From Poecilobothrus nobilitatus (lineage: Eukaryota > Arthropoda > Insecta > Diptera > Dolichopodidae), in contig OX352774.1 of assembly GCA_947095535.1 (NCBI GenBank), forward strand, positions 496,001-560,000: 64,000 nucleotides of DNA, in the 5' to 3' direction. The notes under the pieces are model-generated. The model ran no database searches. It worked only from the letters and a program-made list of their open reading frames with translations, and was not told the DNA's origin. How positions within the stretch are numbered: position 1 is the first letter of the stretch; each line of letters begins with the position of its first letter. The position numbers and the translations under genes are program-made. This document shows positions 33,766 through 44,299 of this stretch, one piece after another.

Positions 33766-34212
33766 TAAATTAATAATAATAGGAATATTTGGTCAATCAA
33801 AAATAATGATCGGAATAGTCTAAATTCATTCAGTATTGTAAACATATCTTGACTCCAATAATAATAATAATGATAGTAATAATAATACTACTAATGTTAA
33901 AATTTTTTTTTTGTTTCTTAGTCCATTGTTGTAATCGATACTAACTCTAATTAATAAGTTACAGATTACATTGCAAAAAAGAAATAAATAAATAAATAAA
34001 AACAAAGAGATATTGCAATTCATTAATTATTAATTTACAAAAATATTCAATCAATTATAAACGAAGCCTATATATATATTATTTAAGTATTATAATAAAA
34101 AGTTAAGTTAAAAGTTAAGTTATTTTCATTTTTAGATATTAGATATTATTATGATATAGAGTATTTATATATTCCGATATGTAAATATTTTATTATTATA
34201 ATTATCTATCCA

Positions 34213-34291
34213 ACCGGGAATCGAAGCCGAGACTTTTCATTCCATTACGAGTGAGAGGCGGTGTCTTAACCACTACACCATTAGCTGGTTA
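34213..34291 (-). other. tRNA-like block in repeat R, copy 1
   Basis: Minus strand reads GCTAATGGTGTAGTGGTTAA (A box) and GGCTTCGATTCCCGG (B box), with CTCTCAC in the anticodon-loop position; CTC would suggest a Glu-type origin. Likely a SINE head or tRNA-derived promoter. Not a proven tRNA. Confidence 0.65.
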
Positions 34292-34420
34292 CCGTTTTGT
34301 GATGAGTCATCTAAATCGATGATCACCCCTCTGCGGAAGTATATCCAGGAGCTTTAACCGTAGGAAAATAAACGGAGGTATTTTTTTTTAAAGTAATTTT
34401 TAAATTAAAACATATTTTAA

Positions 34421-34545
34421 ATTTGAACACATCAAAAGAAATCTTAAAGATGAAATTTTATGGTGGCCTCCAAGTTGCAGTTATAGTGATAATACTAAAG
34501 AAGTAAATAAACAATTTGAAGAATTAAAACAAGGAATTTGCTTTT
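34421..34545 (+). pseudogene. Conserved coding-like peptide in repeat R, copy 1
   Basis: The frame reads FEHIKRNLKDEILWWPPSCS and continues YSDNTKEVNKQFEELKQGI before a stop. The other copy (47186-47305) encodes almost the same peptide, and several of the differences are third-position changes. I do not recognise the family. There is no start codon nearby, so it is a fragment of something larger. Confidence 0.5.
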
Positions 34546-34589
34546 AAAGAATGAATTAAAAGTGCATAAAACAATTTATTTCTAATATA

Positions 34590-34776
34590 TACAAAAACCT
34601 TATTAAAATATATCAATAATGCAGATAATACTAATAATAATTACTACTTACCGCTAATGGACTGTAGTAACGAAGACGAAGATATTTTTGAAGTCTTTAC
34701 GCAAAATATAAATAACGAGGAATTTTTCAAAATTCCGAAATTAATGAATGAATACTTTAAAAATAAATTTGAATGA
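34590..34776 (+). pseudogene. Coding-like fragment of unknown family
   Basis: The plus strand reads KTLLKYINNADNTNNNYYLP, then LMDCSNEDEDIFEVFTQNIN and NEEFFKIPKLMNEYFKNKFE before a stop at about 34774. The amino-acid mix is ordinary for a protein rather than for random A+T-rich DNA. It lies just beyond repeat R copy 1 and could be the end of the same unknown protein after a frame break. No homologue recognised. Confidence 0.4.
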
Positions 34777-34794
34777 AAAAAATTATTACAATGA

Positions 34795-35410
34795 AAGCAC
34801 ATCCAGGTACATAGGTAGGTAGGGTGGTGACCTTCACGATGCTGCATGAAGCCCTCAATTAGCTCTAGATTGCGCCATTGTGATACCACTGTACTCACGT
34901 GACTTGTGTTTTAAGATTGTTTGCGGTTTTATAACCAACCCGAGGAGTTCAGATACGAAATCAGTTCTTAGATTTTATTTTATTTTTTTTCAGAGAGCTC
35001 GCTGAGGTTGTGGTAAAACGGTTTGCCGAGTGAGAGAAGTCTGACTCTAGCTAGGGCCGAACATCTGCAAAGAAAGTGTTTCAGTTTCGAATGTGTATTA
35101 TCTGGTGGGCCTATTTGCCAATATATATCATACTTATTATACACCGTTGAAAAGAGTGTGAAGAGTACTTTCTAACGGATATAGGGCGTCTAATAGATAT
35201 TTTGCGTCTTTGAAAATTTCATATGCATAGTGATTTTTTTTTAAAGTTGGAATTTTTTTTTTTTTATTTCCACTTTTAATTGCAATATCTGAGAAACGAT
35301 AGCACCGATTAAGATAAAACAAGATCTATATTAACTATAGAATTATGCTCTACAATATTGTAGAAAATTCACTCGTTTATCAGACGCTTAACTAAGTAGA
35401 CGTGCGAAAT
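34795..35410 (-). repeat. Repeat block including an RTE-like 3' end
   Basis: 35085-35165 matches 16240-16320, next to the 3' end of RTE copy A (shared GCCAATAT, ATCATACTTATTATA and CACCGTTGAAAAGAGTGTGA-like blocks). 34800-35080 is richer in G+C than its surroundings and looks like transposon DNA that I cannot classify. No ORF with a known domain. Confidence 0.55.
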
Positions 35411-35740
35411 TTATTCTTAATTTTATTTTTAATTTGTTATTTAACTTTAAAATAATAACATTAATATTACTTTTTAATATGCTTACTATTTCATAATAAA
35501 ATAATAAAAATAAAAAAAAAAATAAAAAACTGTGTTGAACTCATTTTTATAAACTTTTAAACAGTGCTTTTGTAAAAATTAAATTAAAAAAAAAAAAAAA
35601 ATTATATTGGAATCAGCTTTTTTCAATTTACTTATTTACTTTTTTTTAAATTTATTGTTTATTCTGCTATTACTTTTGCTAAAAACTTTGAACTCTATTT
35701 AAATTGTTTTTTTTTAATTGTTAAAGTAAATACTATTTAT
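35411..35740 (+). other. Probable 5' UTR of the CR1-type LINE, upstream of the mariner
   Basis: A+T-rich, non-coding. Short blocks (ACTGTGTT near 35528, CTTTGAACTC near 35686) recall the leader of the second LINE copy (59505-59540). This suggests the mariner at 35742 landed inside the LINE leader. Weak evidence. Confidence 0.4.
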
Positions 35741-35741
35741 A

Positions 35742-37058
35742 GGGTGTTCAAAATTGAGGTATCATTTTAATTTTAATAAAAAAAAACTTTTTTTTTGAAA
35801 TATTAAATATATTTTTATTTTAATTTATTACAAATAGGTTCCGGTTAATAATGAAAAATTATGTCGGCCAAGTGGCCCCCTCTACTACTTGCAGGCTTCC
35901 AATCTTTTACCAAAATTCTGAATCACGTTGTTCAATAAACTGTTCTCAATGGTTGAAATCTGCTCGATAATGTTGTTTTTAAGCTCTTGAATCGTTGTGG
36001 GATTATTGCTGTACACTTTCGATTTCACAAAACCCCACAAAAAAAAATGCAACGGTGTCAAATCGCATGATCTTGGTGGCCACATCACTCCTCCTCTACG
36101 AGAAATAATGCGATCTTCGAACTTTTCCTTCAAAAGATCCATTGTTTCTGTTGCTGTGTGGCAAGTGCCACCGTCCTGTTGAAACCATATATTCTCTACG
36201 TCCAAATCATCAATTTCCAGCCACAAAAAGCTTCGGATCATATCGCTGTAGCGATTTCCATTGACCGTAATCGCATTTCCATTTGCGTTTTCAAAAAAAT
36301 ATGGTCCGATGATTCCTCCTGACCAGAAACCACACCAAACCGTAACTTTTTGTGGATGTACTGGTTGCTCTAAGATAACTCTTAGATTCTCTTCACCCCA
36401 AATGCGGCAATTCTGTTTATTAACGTAGCCATTGAGCTGGAAATGAGCTTCGTCGGTGAAGATTATTTTGTTAAAAAAATTCTCATTTTCTTGTTGTTTT
36501 TCGATTGCCCGAGAAACGAATTGCCGACGTAATGAATGGTCAGTTGGTTTTAATTCTTGCGTCAGCTGGATCTTATAAGCCTTTAAATGGAGATCACGAT
36601 GCAAAATGTTGAATAATGTGGATGGTTGATGTTTAATTGCTGATGTTTAATTTAATTGAACGATGACGAATGGAAGTTTTTGGATCTTCTTCAACACTTC
36701 TGCTCACAGCTGCTACATTCTCGGTTGAACGGCCACTACATTGATAAATGTTGCCTCTGTTATCAAGAACAGATCCAGTTTCTAGATCTAATTTATCAAC
36801 CATCAGCTTGATGGCACGATTTGTTGGAGCATTTTCTCTACCAAATTTTGTTCGAAATTTCCTAATTACATCTTGAAAACTTTTACCATTTTCAAAAAAT
36901 GTTGAAATAACAAAAACACGTTGTTCCTTCGTGTAACGTTCCATATTAACTAACCGGAATGTATTTAGAATATACCTAAAGAAACCTCGTATAAAAATTC
37001 CAGGTAGAAAAAAAATGGCGGCAAAATCAAAATGATACCTCAATTTTGAACACCCTTT
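35742..37058 (-). mobile_element. Tc1/mariner element, copy 1
   Basis: Inverted ends are GGGTGTTCAAAATTGAGGTA at the left (from about 35742) and its reverse complement at the right (to about 37049), next to TA dinucleotides as expected for this superfamily. The length is about 1.31 kb. It carries one transposase gene on the minus strand, broken in its N-terminal third. It ends about 10-20 bp upstream of the first ATG of the CR1-type LINE ORF1. The second copy is at 47328-48640 in the opposite orientation. Confidence 0.93.
35885..36944 (-). pseudogene. Mariner transposase, copy 1 (frameshifted)
   Basis: DDE/D transposase. The start MERYTKEQRVFVISTFFENG lies at 36944, so the longer upstream reading is unlikely. 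A helix-turn-helix region follows. Catalytic residues: first Asp in FTDEAHFQLNGY, second Asp in WFQQDGGTCHTA, third in SCDLTPLHFFLWG, with 36 residues between the second and third Asp. Breaks: a short duplication around 36620-36660 (repeat of ATTAAACATCA) shifts the frame after SIRHRSIKLNIS, and a short deletion changes the VDKLDLETG stretch. The catalytic part (239 codons) is intact. QQDGG differs from QQDGA of copy 2. Confidence 0.9.
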
Positions 37059-37068
37059 ATAATCAAAA

Positions 37069-38862
37069 ATGAATTCGGTTAAATGCAATAGTTCAAGCTG
37101 TACAGTTTATGACGGAAAAATCGAAACTGTTACATGCAGGAGTTTTTGTAAGAGGCGCTTCCACTGAGTTTGTTTAAGCGCTCCTAGAGTGTAGTATTCT
37201 GCATTCCTGGCTCAATACTTTATATGTGACGAATGCTTGGATTATCATTCCAGCATTAATATGTTATTGGATGAAGTCAAATCTTCGTTCAATAACATTA
37301 AAGATGAGTACACAGGACTTGCAGCAAGATGTAACGACACAATAAAATGAAACTCCGCGTCATTTAATGAAATGGCTAAATATTATGAAGCCCTCAATAC
37401 CACCTTGAGCAGAACGTCACTAAAGCAGAATGATCATTTGAAGCAGAATGCAGTGCTCAGTAAAGATGAGTTTATCTCGGCATTAAATTCTACTAACGAA
37501 TCTATCAAATCATTAACTAATGAGTTAAAATCTTCTATTAACTCACAACTGCAAAAACTGTTTAATTCAAAATTAATCGACACTACTACTGACGTTGCAG
37601 AGAAATTTAATGAGCAGATAGGTTCATTAAGAAAAGAAATTTCGAATATGGGTTTGAAACTAGATGCTAATCTTGATACATCTTTTGATACATTTAGATA
37701 CAACCAAATGTATTTAAGTCGCAACTCAAAAGATATTTGGACACAGACTGATGAACCTTTCAACTATAGTGCAGATCTGAATACGTTTATTTTTAAACCA
37801 ATAAACTACAATACAGTTAAAATTACAAAAAATGTAACTCATGCTGGCTTTTGTTCTGAAACTATCTCATTTGCAGATTCAATTCAAGATTCACCTGCCA
37901 CGTTTTCGAACCAAGATATTCCTGAAACTGCTTCAAAATCAAGCTTCGTAAACAATTCTTTATATAATGAACTACCTCAGTGTAGTGCTGATAATACCAA
38001 TTTATCTTCACCTAAACTGACTCTATCAACAATAAAAGTTCCACAAATTTCCGCATCTACTTCGACATCTTTGAGCCCTGATACTTTGGATCAATTACCA
38101 TCTGTAACTAATCCTTCTTCAATTAAAAAATGTTCTTTAAATGCTTCTAAATTTCCAACTAAGAAGGTTAAATTTTTACTTCCAAATGAAAAAGAAATTA
38201 CTGCAGATCGTAGGCAGACGTCAGCTAAGGAAGAATCTAAACCGGATTCGGATCTCCAGTCACTGTACTTTACTAAATTTGCAGCTTACACATCTTCTAA
38301 TTATCTCAGTAAGTTTTTAAAAAATAAGTTTGATTTAAATACTGTAATATTAGTTAATATTACTCCTAAGAATCTTAGATTTAAACCGAAATATAAATCT
38401 TTTAAAGTTATGGTACCTCAATCCAAAGTTTGTGAAATAATAAATTACAAACGATGGAAAAAAGGTACTATAATAAAGCTTTTTAAAGAAGAGTCTAATT
38501 CTAGTAGTAATACATCAAAATCTTTTTCACATACTAATACAAGTTTAAACATTAACACAAACAATAATAACACGCATTCTAAAACATTTCTTCTTAATCC
38601 TTTCGCTGTTGCTTTTAGTAATAAAGCTAAAAAGAAATTTCCAATTCAGAGTTCATTATCTACCAATAGCAAAAAATACTCTAACTTCATCCAAGGAGAT
38701 ACTTTAAGACCGGTTACCAGTAACTATAATATAAATAATAATAAAGTTAATAGTAATATCAATAATAAATTTAAAAGTAACAATAATAATAATAATAATC
38801 GAATTAAAAATAGTCAAAATAAAAATAATAATAATAAAAATAAAAAAAAAAAAAAAAAATAA
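37069..38862 (+). pseudogene. CR1-type LINE ORF1, N-terminal and RRM-like parts
   Basis: ORF1 protein, expected to bind LINE RNA. The ATG at 37069 opens a PHD-like finger: Cys pairs in CNSSSC and CRSFC, H-x2-C, and a closing CDEC. Two stops interrupt it (TGA at 37166-37168 after KRRFH, and a TAG about 12 codons later). From 37372 the frame is open for 496 codons with a probable coiled-coil (FINDS-like Leu/Asn heptads, 37400-37680), a Ser/Thr-rich linker, then an RRM-like block (ILVNITPKNLRFKPKYKSFK then VMVPQSKV, 38345-38425). It ends in Asn/Lys repeats where an A run shifts the frame at 38847-38862. Confidence 0.82.
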
Positions 38863-38865
38863 CAA

Positions 38866-38896
<31 letters not shown>

Positions 38897-39128
38897 AATA
38901 AAAATAAAAATAATAATAATAATATTAATAATAATAATATTAATCATAATAATAATAACAATAATAATAATAATTTTAACGATAATAATAATAAAAATGT
39001 TAGTAATGACAATAATAATAATAATAATTATAACGATAATAATGATAATAATAATAATTATAATAATAATAATAATAATATTAGTAACGATTAAATATTA
39101 ATATTAATAATAATAACAATAATAATAA
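38730..39128 (+). repeat. AAT-type microsatellite inside LINE ORF1
   Basis: Dense (AAT)n with AAC, GAT and AAA variants. In one frame it encodes a poly-Asn linker running towards the conserved block at 39130. The matching position in the second LINE copy holds a heptanucleotide array instead. Confidence 0.9.
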
Positions 39129-39129
39129 T

Positions 39130-39531
39130 AAACTAATTTTACAAGATCCGCTTGTTTCTCCAATCGTTAGAATGACAAAGCAATCTCTAACAGAAGATTG
39201 CAAATATGCTCTGTCATGATTCAGAGATGAGAGGATTCTCTATAACGTTAGACTTTTCCTAGCCTATTTACATAATGATTCGTATAACACCGTTATAGAA
39301 GGTAAAACTAGGACTCACCTATCAGTTCTCATTCACAATGAGGGCCTGCCATCTAATTATAAAGATTTATATGATCTTTATCTCAGATATCACAAAAATA
39401 TAGGCTTCTCTGTTAAAGAGGTCGAAGAGGATCTTAAGGCTTATCGTAGTTATTGCAATAGCAACTACTACAATCATTTGAATCAATCATATGAAAGTTA
39501 TAACAAGTTTTTTCGTCCAAACTCTAAGTAA
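39130..39531 (+). pseudogene. Conserved ORF1 C-terminal part, copy 1
   Basis: Reads LQDPLVSPIVRMTKQSLTED, then CKYALS, a TGA stop, FRDERILYNVRLFLAYLHND, GLPSNYKDLYDLYLRYHKNI, and ends NKFFRPNSK-stop. The second LINE copy has the same ~125-residue block without the TGA; there the position reads Arg, fitting a single-base change. Because the block continues the Asn-rich frame (NNNNKLILQDP), I read it as the end of ORF1 rather than a separate gene. No known domain is recognised. Confidence 0.75.
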
Positions 39532-42235
39532 TTACTCAAGTTTCAACCAAACTTCAAATCTCATCTCTTTATCTAACGTTACTTACTCTAAAAAAACCTC
39601 TCAAACTTTCAACAACATAAACAACATTAAAATGTTTTACCACAATTGTAGTGGTATGAGAGGCAAGCTCAAGAAGCTTTTTGTTGATGCCAAGTCGTGT
39701 AATTTCAATGTATTAGTTATAACTGAAACATGGCTCAACGACTCGTTTCCAAACGAGGAAATTCTTGATGGTAATTGGTCCATTTACAGAAAGGATCGTG
39801 ATTATCTATCTGCAAATTGTTCGCGAGGAGGTGGTGTTCTACTTGCTGTAAAGAATAACTTATCTAGTGTACCATTAATCACTGGTACACATCAATCCTT
39901 CGATCACCAATTTGTTAAAATAAAATTAGGTACAAATAATTTATACCTAGGTATTGTTTATTTCCCTGCGAACTCTGACAATTCCTTATATTCTGATTTT
40001 TATACTGTATATCACAATATTATTTCAAAAATGCATGAGGATGACTCAATTCTTGTGTTTTGCGATTTTAATCGCCCTTCTATTTATCGTTGACGACGCC
40101 GATAATTTGTTATTACCGGTTAACTTTCATGACGAAATTGACTTCGGTCTTATTAGCGAGTTCTACGGTAACGATTTACAACAAATTATCAGTTATCCTA
40201 ATAGTAATAATAAGTGGTTAGATCTTGCATTTTCAAATGCATATGATAGAGTGTCGGTTAAACTCGCTGATGATGTTGATAATCTCTTTACCAACTCTGC
40301 TCATCATAACGCACTTATTTTCGAGTTCTCCACTTCTATCCCACTCTTGGCCAAATCTTACAATAATGAAATTGTATACGATTTTTTCAATGCTGACTAT
40401 CAAAGTATTAATTATGCTTTGTCATTAATCACATGGGACGAACTGTTAGTTCAACAGGATGTCAATTTACTAATCTCTATCTTTTACTCAAACCTGTTTC
40501 AAATTATTGATGCCTTTGTTCCTAAAATTCGCAAAAAGCATAAAATAACAGAACCATGGTTAGATAGAGATCTTAGGAACTTGAGAAATCGGCGTAATAA
40601 AATATACAAAAAACTTAAACATCATCAAGCACCATGCGACGACTTATTGAATATGTATAAGCAATTTGCAATTGAATTTAAACAAAAAGCCAATACAGCA
40701 TATGAAAACTATGTCACGGATATTGGCAACAAACTTGTTACTGATCCTAAAAAATTTTTTGATTTTGTTAACACTAAACGGAAATTATTTGGGTATCCCA
40801 ATTCAATGATATCAAAAGACAATGTAGTTTCTGATTGCCCAAAAGAAATTTGCAACTTCTTTTCTGATCATTTTCAACAAGTTTATCGCCCAACAGCACC
40901 AGTTACCACATCGACTAATTCCTTATCTAATAGCTCAAATTTGCTATTTACAGACGTGTATCTTTCTGAAAATGATATTCTTGAAGCAATTTTGAGCCTT
41001 GATATAAAAAAGGGTGATGGTCCGGACTTAATTCCTCCAATCTTTTTACGTAATTGCTCTCACAGTCTAATCTTCCCTCTTCATTTTATTTTCAATAAGT
41101 CACTTTCAATTGGGATTTTCCCGCAAAAGTGGAAATCCTCCCACTTAACCACTATTTTTAAAAAAGGGGATAGACTTTCGACTATACCTAAATGCAAAAT
41201 TAAATGAACAACAACATGGTTTCAGAAAAGGTCGTTAAACTACTACGAACCTGATGGTTTATACATCTGAAATCCTGAATCAAATGGAGAAAGGGTACCA
41301 AATTGATGCAATTTACACTGATTTTAGCAAAGCTTTCGATCGTGTAGATCACTTCACTTTGCTAAACAAACTATCAACTTTTGGCATTTCGGGTTCATTT
41401 CTTGAGTGGCTTAATTCTTATCTTATAGAAAGAACTCAAAATGTTAAATTTCGTGGTGTATTATCCAACACCATCGGGGTCACTTCCGGTGTACCGCAAG
41501 GCAGCCATTTAGGCCCGCTTATGTTTAATGTTTTTATTTCAGAAATTTCGGAATATCTAAGCAATATACCTCACCTTTCGTTTGCTGATGACCTAAAAAT
41601 ATATCAAGTGGTTAAAGATAATTCTGATGCAGCTAAACTTCAATCAAGCTTATCAGTGTTACAAGCTTGGTGCACGTCAAATAAATTAGAACTCAACATA
41701 CAGAAATGCAAGGTTATAAGCTTTACACGTAAACGGTTTTCTTTAATATATGACTACAAAATAGATAATGTAACTCTTGAAAGGGTTTTTAGCATTACTG
41801 ATTTAGGAATTCTTCTCGATAATAAACTTAATTATAACCTTCACTATGATCTAATAGTTTCAAAGGCTAATAAAATGTTAGGTTTCATTAAGAGAAGAGC
41901 TAAAGAATTTAGCAACTTAGCTGTGACTAGTTACACTACAAGACTTAATTCATTAAACTTGCTTTCTTTATCTTTACGTGACAACTATTGTCATCATGCT
42001 TTACTTTTGATATTTTGAATAATAGTATTTCTATTTAATAGTGTTAGGCAAACTAGAAATACTAAATTTTTAATGGACTACAAATATAATACAGAGTACG
42101 GCATAAATGAACCCATCAATAGATGTTGTACTACTTTTAACAAAATTAGTCATCTCTATTCTACATCTATCTCCAGAAATATTTTCAAACACATTGTACA
42201 ACTGCATTTTTCCAATTTAATGACCTTAGACAATT
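39491..42235 (+). pseudogene. CR1-type LINE ORF2 (endonuclease + reverse transcriptase), copy 1
   Basis: Endonuclease: KMFYHNCSGMRGKL, LVITETWLNDSF, RGGGVLLAVKNNLSS, then FCDFNRPS (about 40065), where GDFN is expected. A small deletion shifts the frame there, and reading resumes with DADNLLLPVNF in another frame. The endonuclease ends NSAHHNALIFEF, where SDH is expected. The RT begins ILEAILSLDIKKGDGPDLIP. An internal deletion at about 41190-41210 joins the motif before RT finger 2 to LNEQQHGFRKGR. Motif A is IYTDFSKAFDRVDH, motif B SGVPQGSHLGPL, motif C LSFADDLKIYQ. A frame change near 41960-42020 precedes the last block (YGINEPINRCCTTFNKI). Confidence 0.87.
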
Positions 42236-42720
42236 AATTCTTACTTAAGCAAAAAAAAATTTTTTTTTTTTAATTATGATATAATTTTAAAAATAGCACA
42301 TTTATTGTATTGCATTATAATACAACTAATGTTTTTTATGTAGATCATTTTTTTTTTGTACATTTTAATAAAAAAATTTATTTTTTTTTTTAATTTTACT
42401 TCTACGTAATAATAAGATATTTATTTACATTTTTTTACATAAATTGTTAAATTGATTGTCATTATATGTATGTACATATCTGTACAAATATCATATTTCA
42501 ATTTTTTTGTTAAAATGAAGTTGTTATTGTAGTTTGAATAAAAAATTTATGATAACAATAATAATAATAATAAATTAACTTTTTTTATGATTGAAGTTAT
42601 TATAAATTTAGTTTTAAGTCATTGTTTTGTTTAATTTTAATTATAAGCATTAATTTAAGAATTTTTTTTGTAACGACCTTGTTTTGGTTTTGTTTAATAA
42701 AATAAAAATAAATAAAATAA
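42236..42720 (+). other. 3' UTR of CR1-type LINE copy 1
   Basis: A+T-rich, non-coding. It ends in AATAAAATAAAAATAAATAA at about 42697-42716, the likely tail. Confidence 0.55.
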
Positions 42721-42869
42721 AATGCTTCCAGTTTATTGTCTTATGGAACAAATATAACGGTTTAATTAAAATAGTACCAAATGCTAAGAAAATTTTGTGA
42801 TGTACTTTTCGGCCATTAAATGGCGACATCGGTACTAATGGTATATATATTCAGAAACTTGGGGATATT

Positions 42870-44160
42870 GAGTATCGCTGTTTTTTTATTTTTATTTTTC
42901 CTTTCTATTGGGAGCATAAGTCTTCCACTTGACACCTCCATCTCACGTGCTTTCGGGCTGATATTTTAATGTGATTCCAGAAGATTCTACATTTAGCCAT
43001 TTCTTGTGGAATTGTTTTGCGCCATGTGATGTAGGGACGGCCGCGTACCTTGAGGGTTCCACTCTAACGCCATTCGTGTTACGCTTTCATTTAACTTTTT
43101 AAGCATGGGGCCTATTCACTTCGATTTCCAACGCCTGATTTGTTTAGCTATGGGTTCGTCCCCGGCTACTATCCAGAGAGTTTCGTTGGATATTGTGTTC
43201 GGTCAGAATATGCGGCATATTATCCTGAGACACTGCTTATTTACTAAAACGTGCAGCTTGTGTGTTAGGCTATTGGTTACAAGCCAGGTTTCGCCACCAT
43301 ATGTCGGAACGGTTTTCACGCATGCCTGGAATATTCTTAGTTTCTTTTGTATGGATATCTGGGAATTTCTCCATAGCGGTTGTAGACGTCCACATGCTGT
43401 ACTCGCTTTCTTTATCCTGTGTTCCACGTCATCGTGGAAGCCCCCCAATGCTAAATATTATACAGCCCAGATAACGGAAGTTGTTTATAAATTCTATCTG
43501 TTGTCGTTTCAGTTGGATGAGTGCCGGGCTGGTGTTGTTGCTGTTTAGGATGATTGTTAAAAGGAGGGGTGAGTGTAGACATCCCTGTTTGACTCCAGAT
43601 GTTGTGGTGAAGGAACTGCTGATTTGGCCCTTGTGTGATATTGCGATTTCGGCGTTGTCATAGAGTGCCTGGATGAGACGGACTATTTTTTCTGGTGTGC
43701 CCCTGTCTATTAATGCTTTCTAAATTGCATCTCTTTTTATCGAAAGGCCTTCTTGAAGTCGATGAAGATTATGTATAATGGTGTTCTATACTCAGTCGAC
43801 TGCTCGACTATTATTCGGAGAGTGTTAGCTTGATCAACGCAACTCGTGTGTGGACGAAAGCCAGGTTGTTCATCCGGAATTGTCAAGTTTAGCCTGTATT
43901 CTGCCTTGTATTATTCCTGCTAGGATCTTGTATAAGTTGAGCAGTGTGATCTCTTTCCATTTGTCGCAGTATGTTAGGTCGCCTTTTTTTGGAAGTATCA
44001 CAATTAAGCCCTTTTTCCATGCTATTGATGCTCTTTCTTCCAGCCAGAATGTTGTTATGTGCTGCTGAAGTAGTTGAGCTATTGTTTGAGCATTAACTTG
44101 TAGCAATTCGGCTGGTATACCATCAATACCAGCAGCTTTATTTTTTTTGAGATTTTTGAT
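42870..44160 (-). pseudogene. RTE-like RT and C-terminal region, copy B
   Basis: The RT fingers region reads WKKGLIVILPKKGDLTYCDK then WKEITLLNLYKILAGIIQGR (44060-43920). The motif-B to thumb segment shows the same deletion of the catalytic loop as copy A (43440-43620). The C-terminal part reads FHDDVEHRIKKASTACGRLQ, then KKLRIFQACVKTVPTYGGET and HVLVNKQCLRIICRIFW (43448-43180), the usual end of RTE-type ORF2 proteins. Confidence 0.78.
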
Positions 44161-44299
44161 GGTCTCTTATCTCACTTAGGTGGTTTGGTGGTTCTATGGA
44201 GATTCTCCAGTTCCTGTTTCTGTTATGGGCTTCATTGTTTGTATCTTCGTTAGTTACTTGTTTATTATTGCTGACTGCTTCGAAGTGTTATTCACATCT

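Larger units (their letters stand above)
33766..34545. repeat. Repeat R, copy 1
   Basis: Nearly the whole stretch matches 46430-47305, starting TTAATAATAATAGGAATATT and ending with a short conserved coding-like segment. It contains a tRNA-like block on the minus strand (34213-34291). In both copies it directly follows an A-rich tail of the same LINE family. Its class is unknown. Confidence 0.85.
37069..42720 (+). mobile_element. CR1/Jockey-type LINE with PHD-finger ORF1, copy 1
   Basis: Order on the plus strand: ORF1 (PHD finger, coiled region, RRM-like block), Asn-rich microsatellite, conserved ORF1 C-terminal part, ORF2 (endonuclease, RT, C-terminal block), then A+T-rich 3' UTR ending in AATAAAATAAA at about 42700-42720. 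No RNase H. The PHD-type ORF1 plus FADD-type RT fits the CR1/Jockey group. A second copy starts at 59.5 kb. Stops and frameshifts in both ORFs, and an internal deletion in the RT, make it inactive. Confidence 0.88.

Noticed and set aside
34213..34291. Functional tRNA-Glu gene in repeat R
   Set aside because: Acceptor stem not convincing and a second diverged copy sits at the same place of repeat R, so it is called tRNA-like only.
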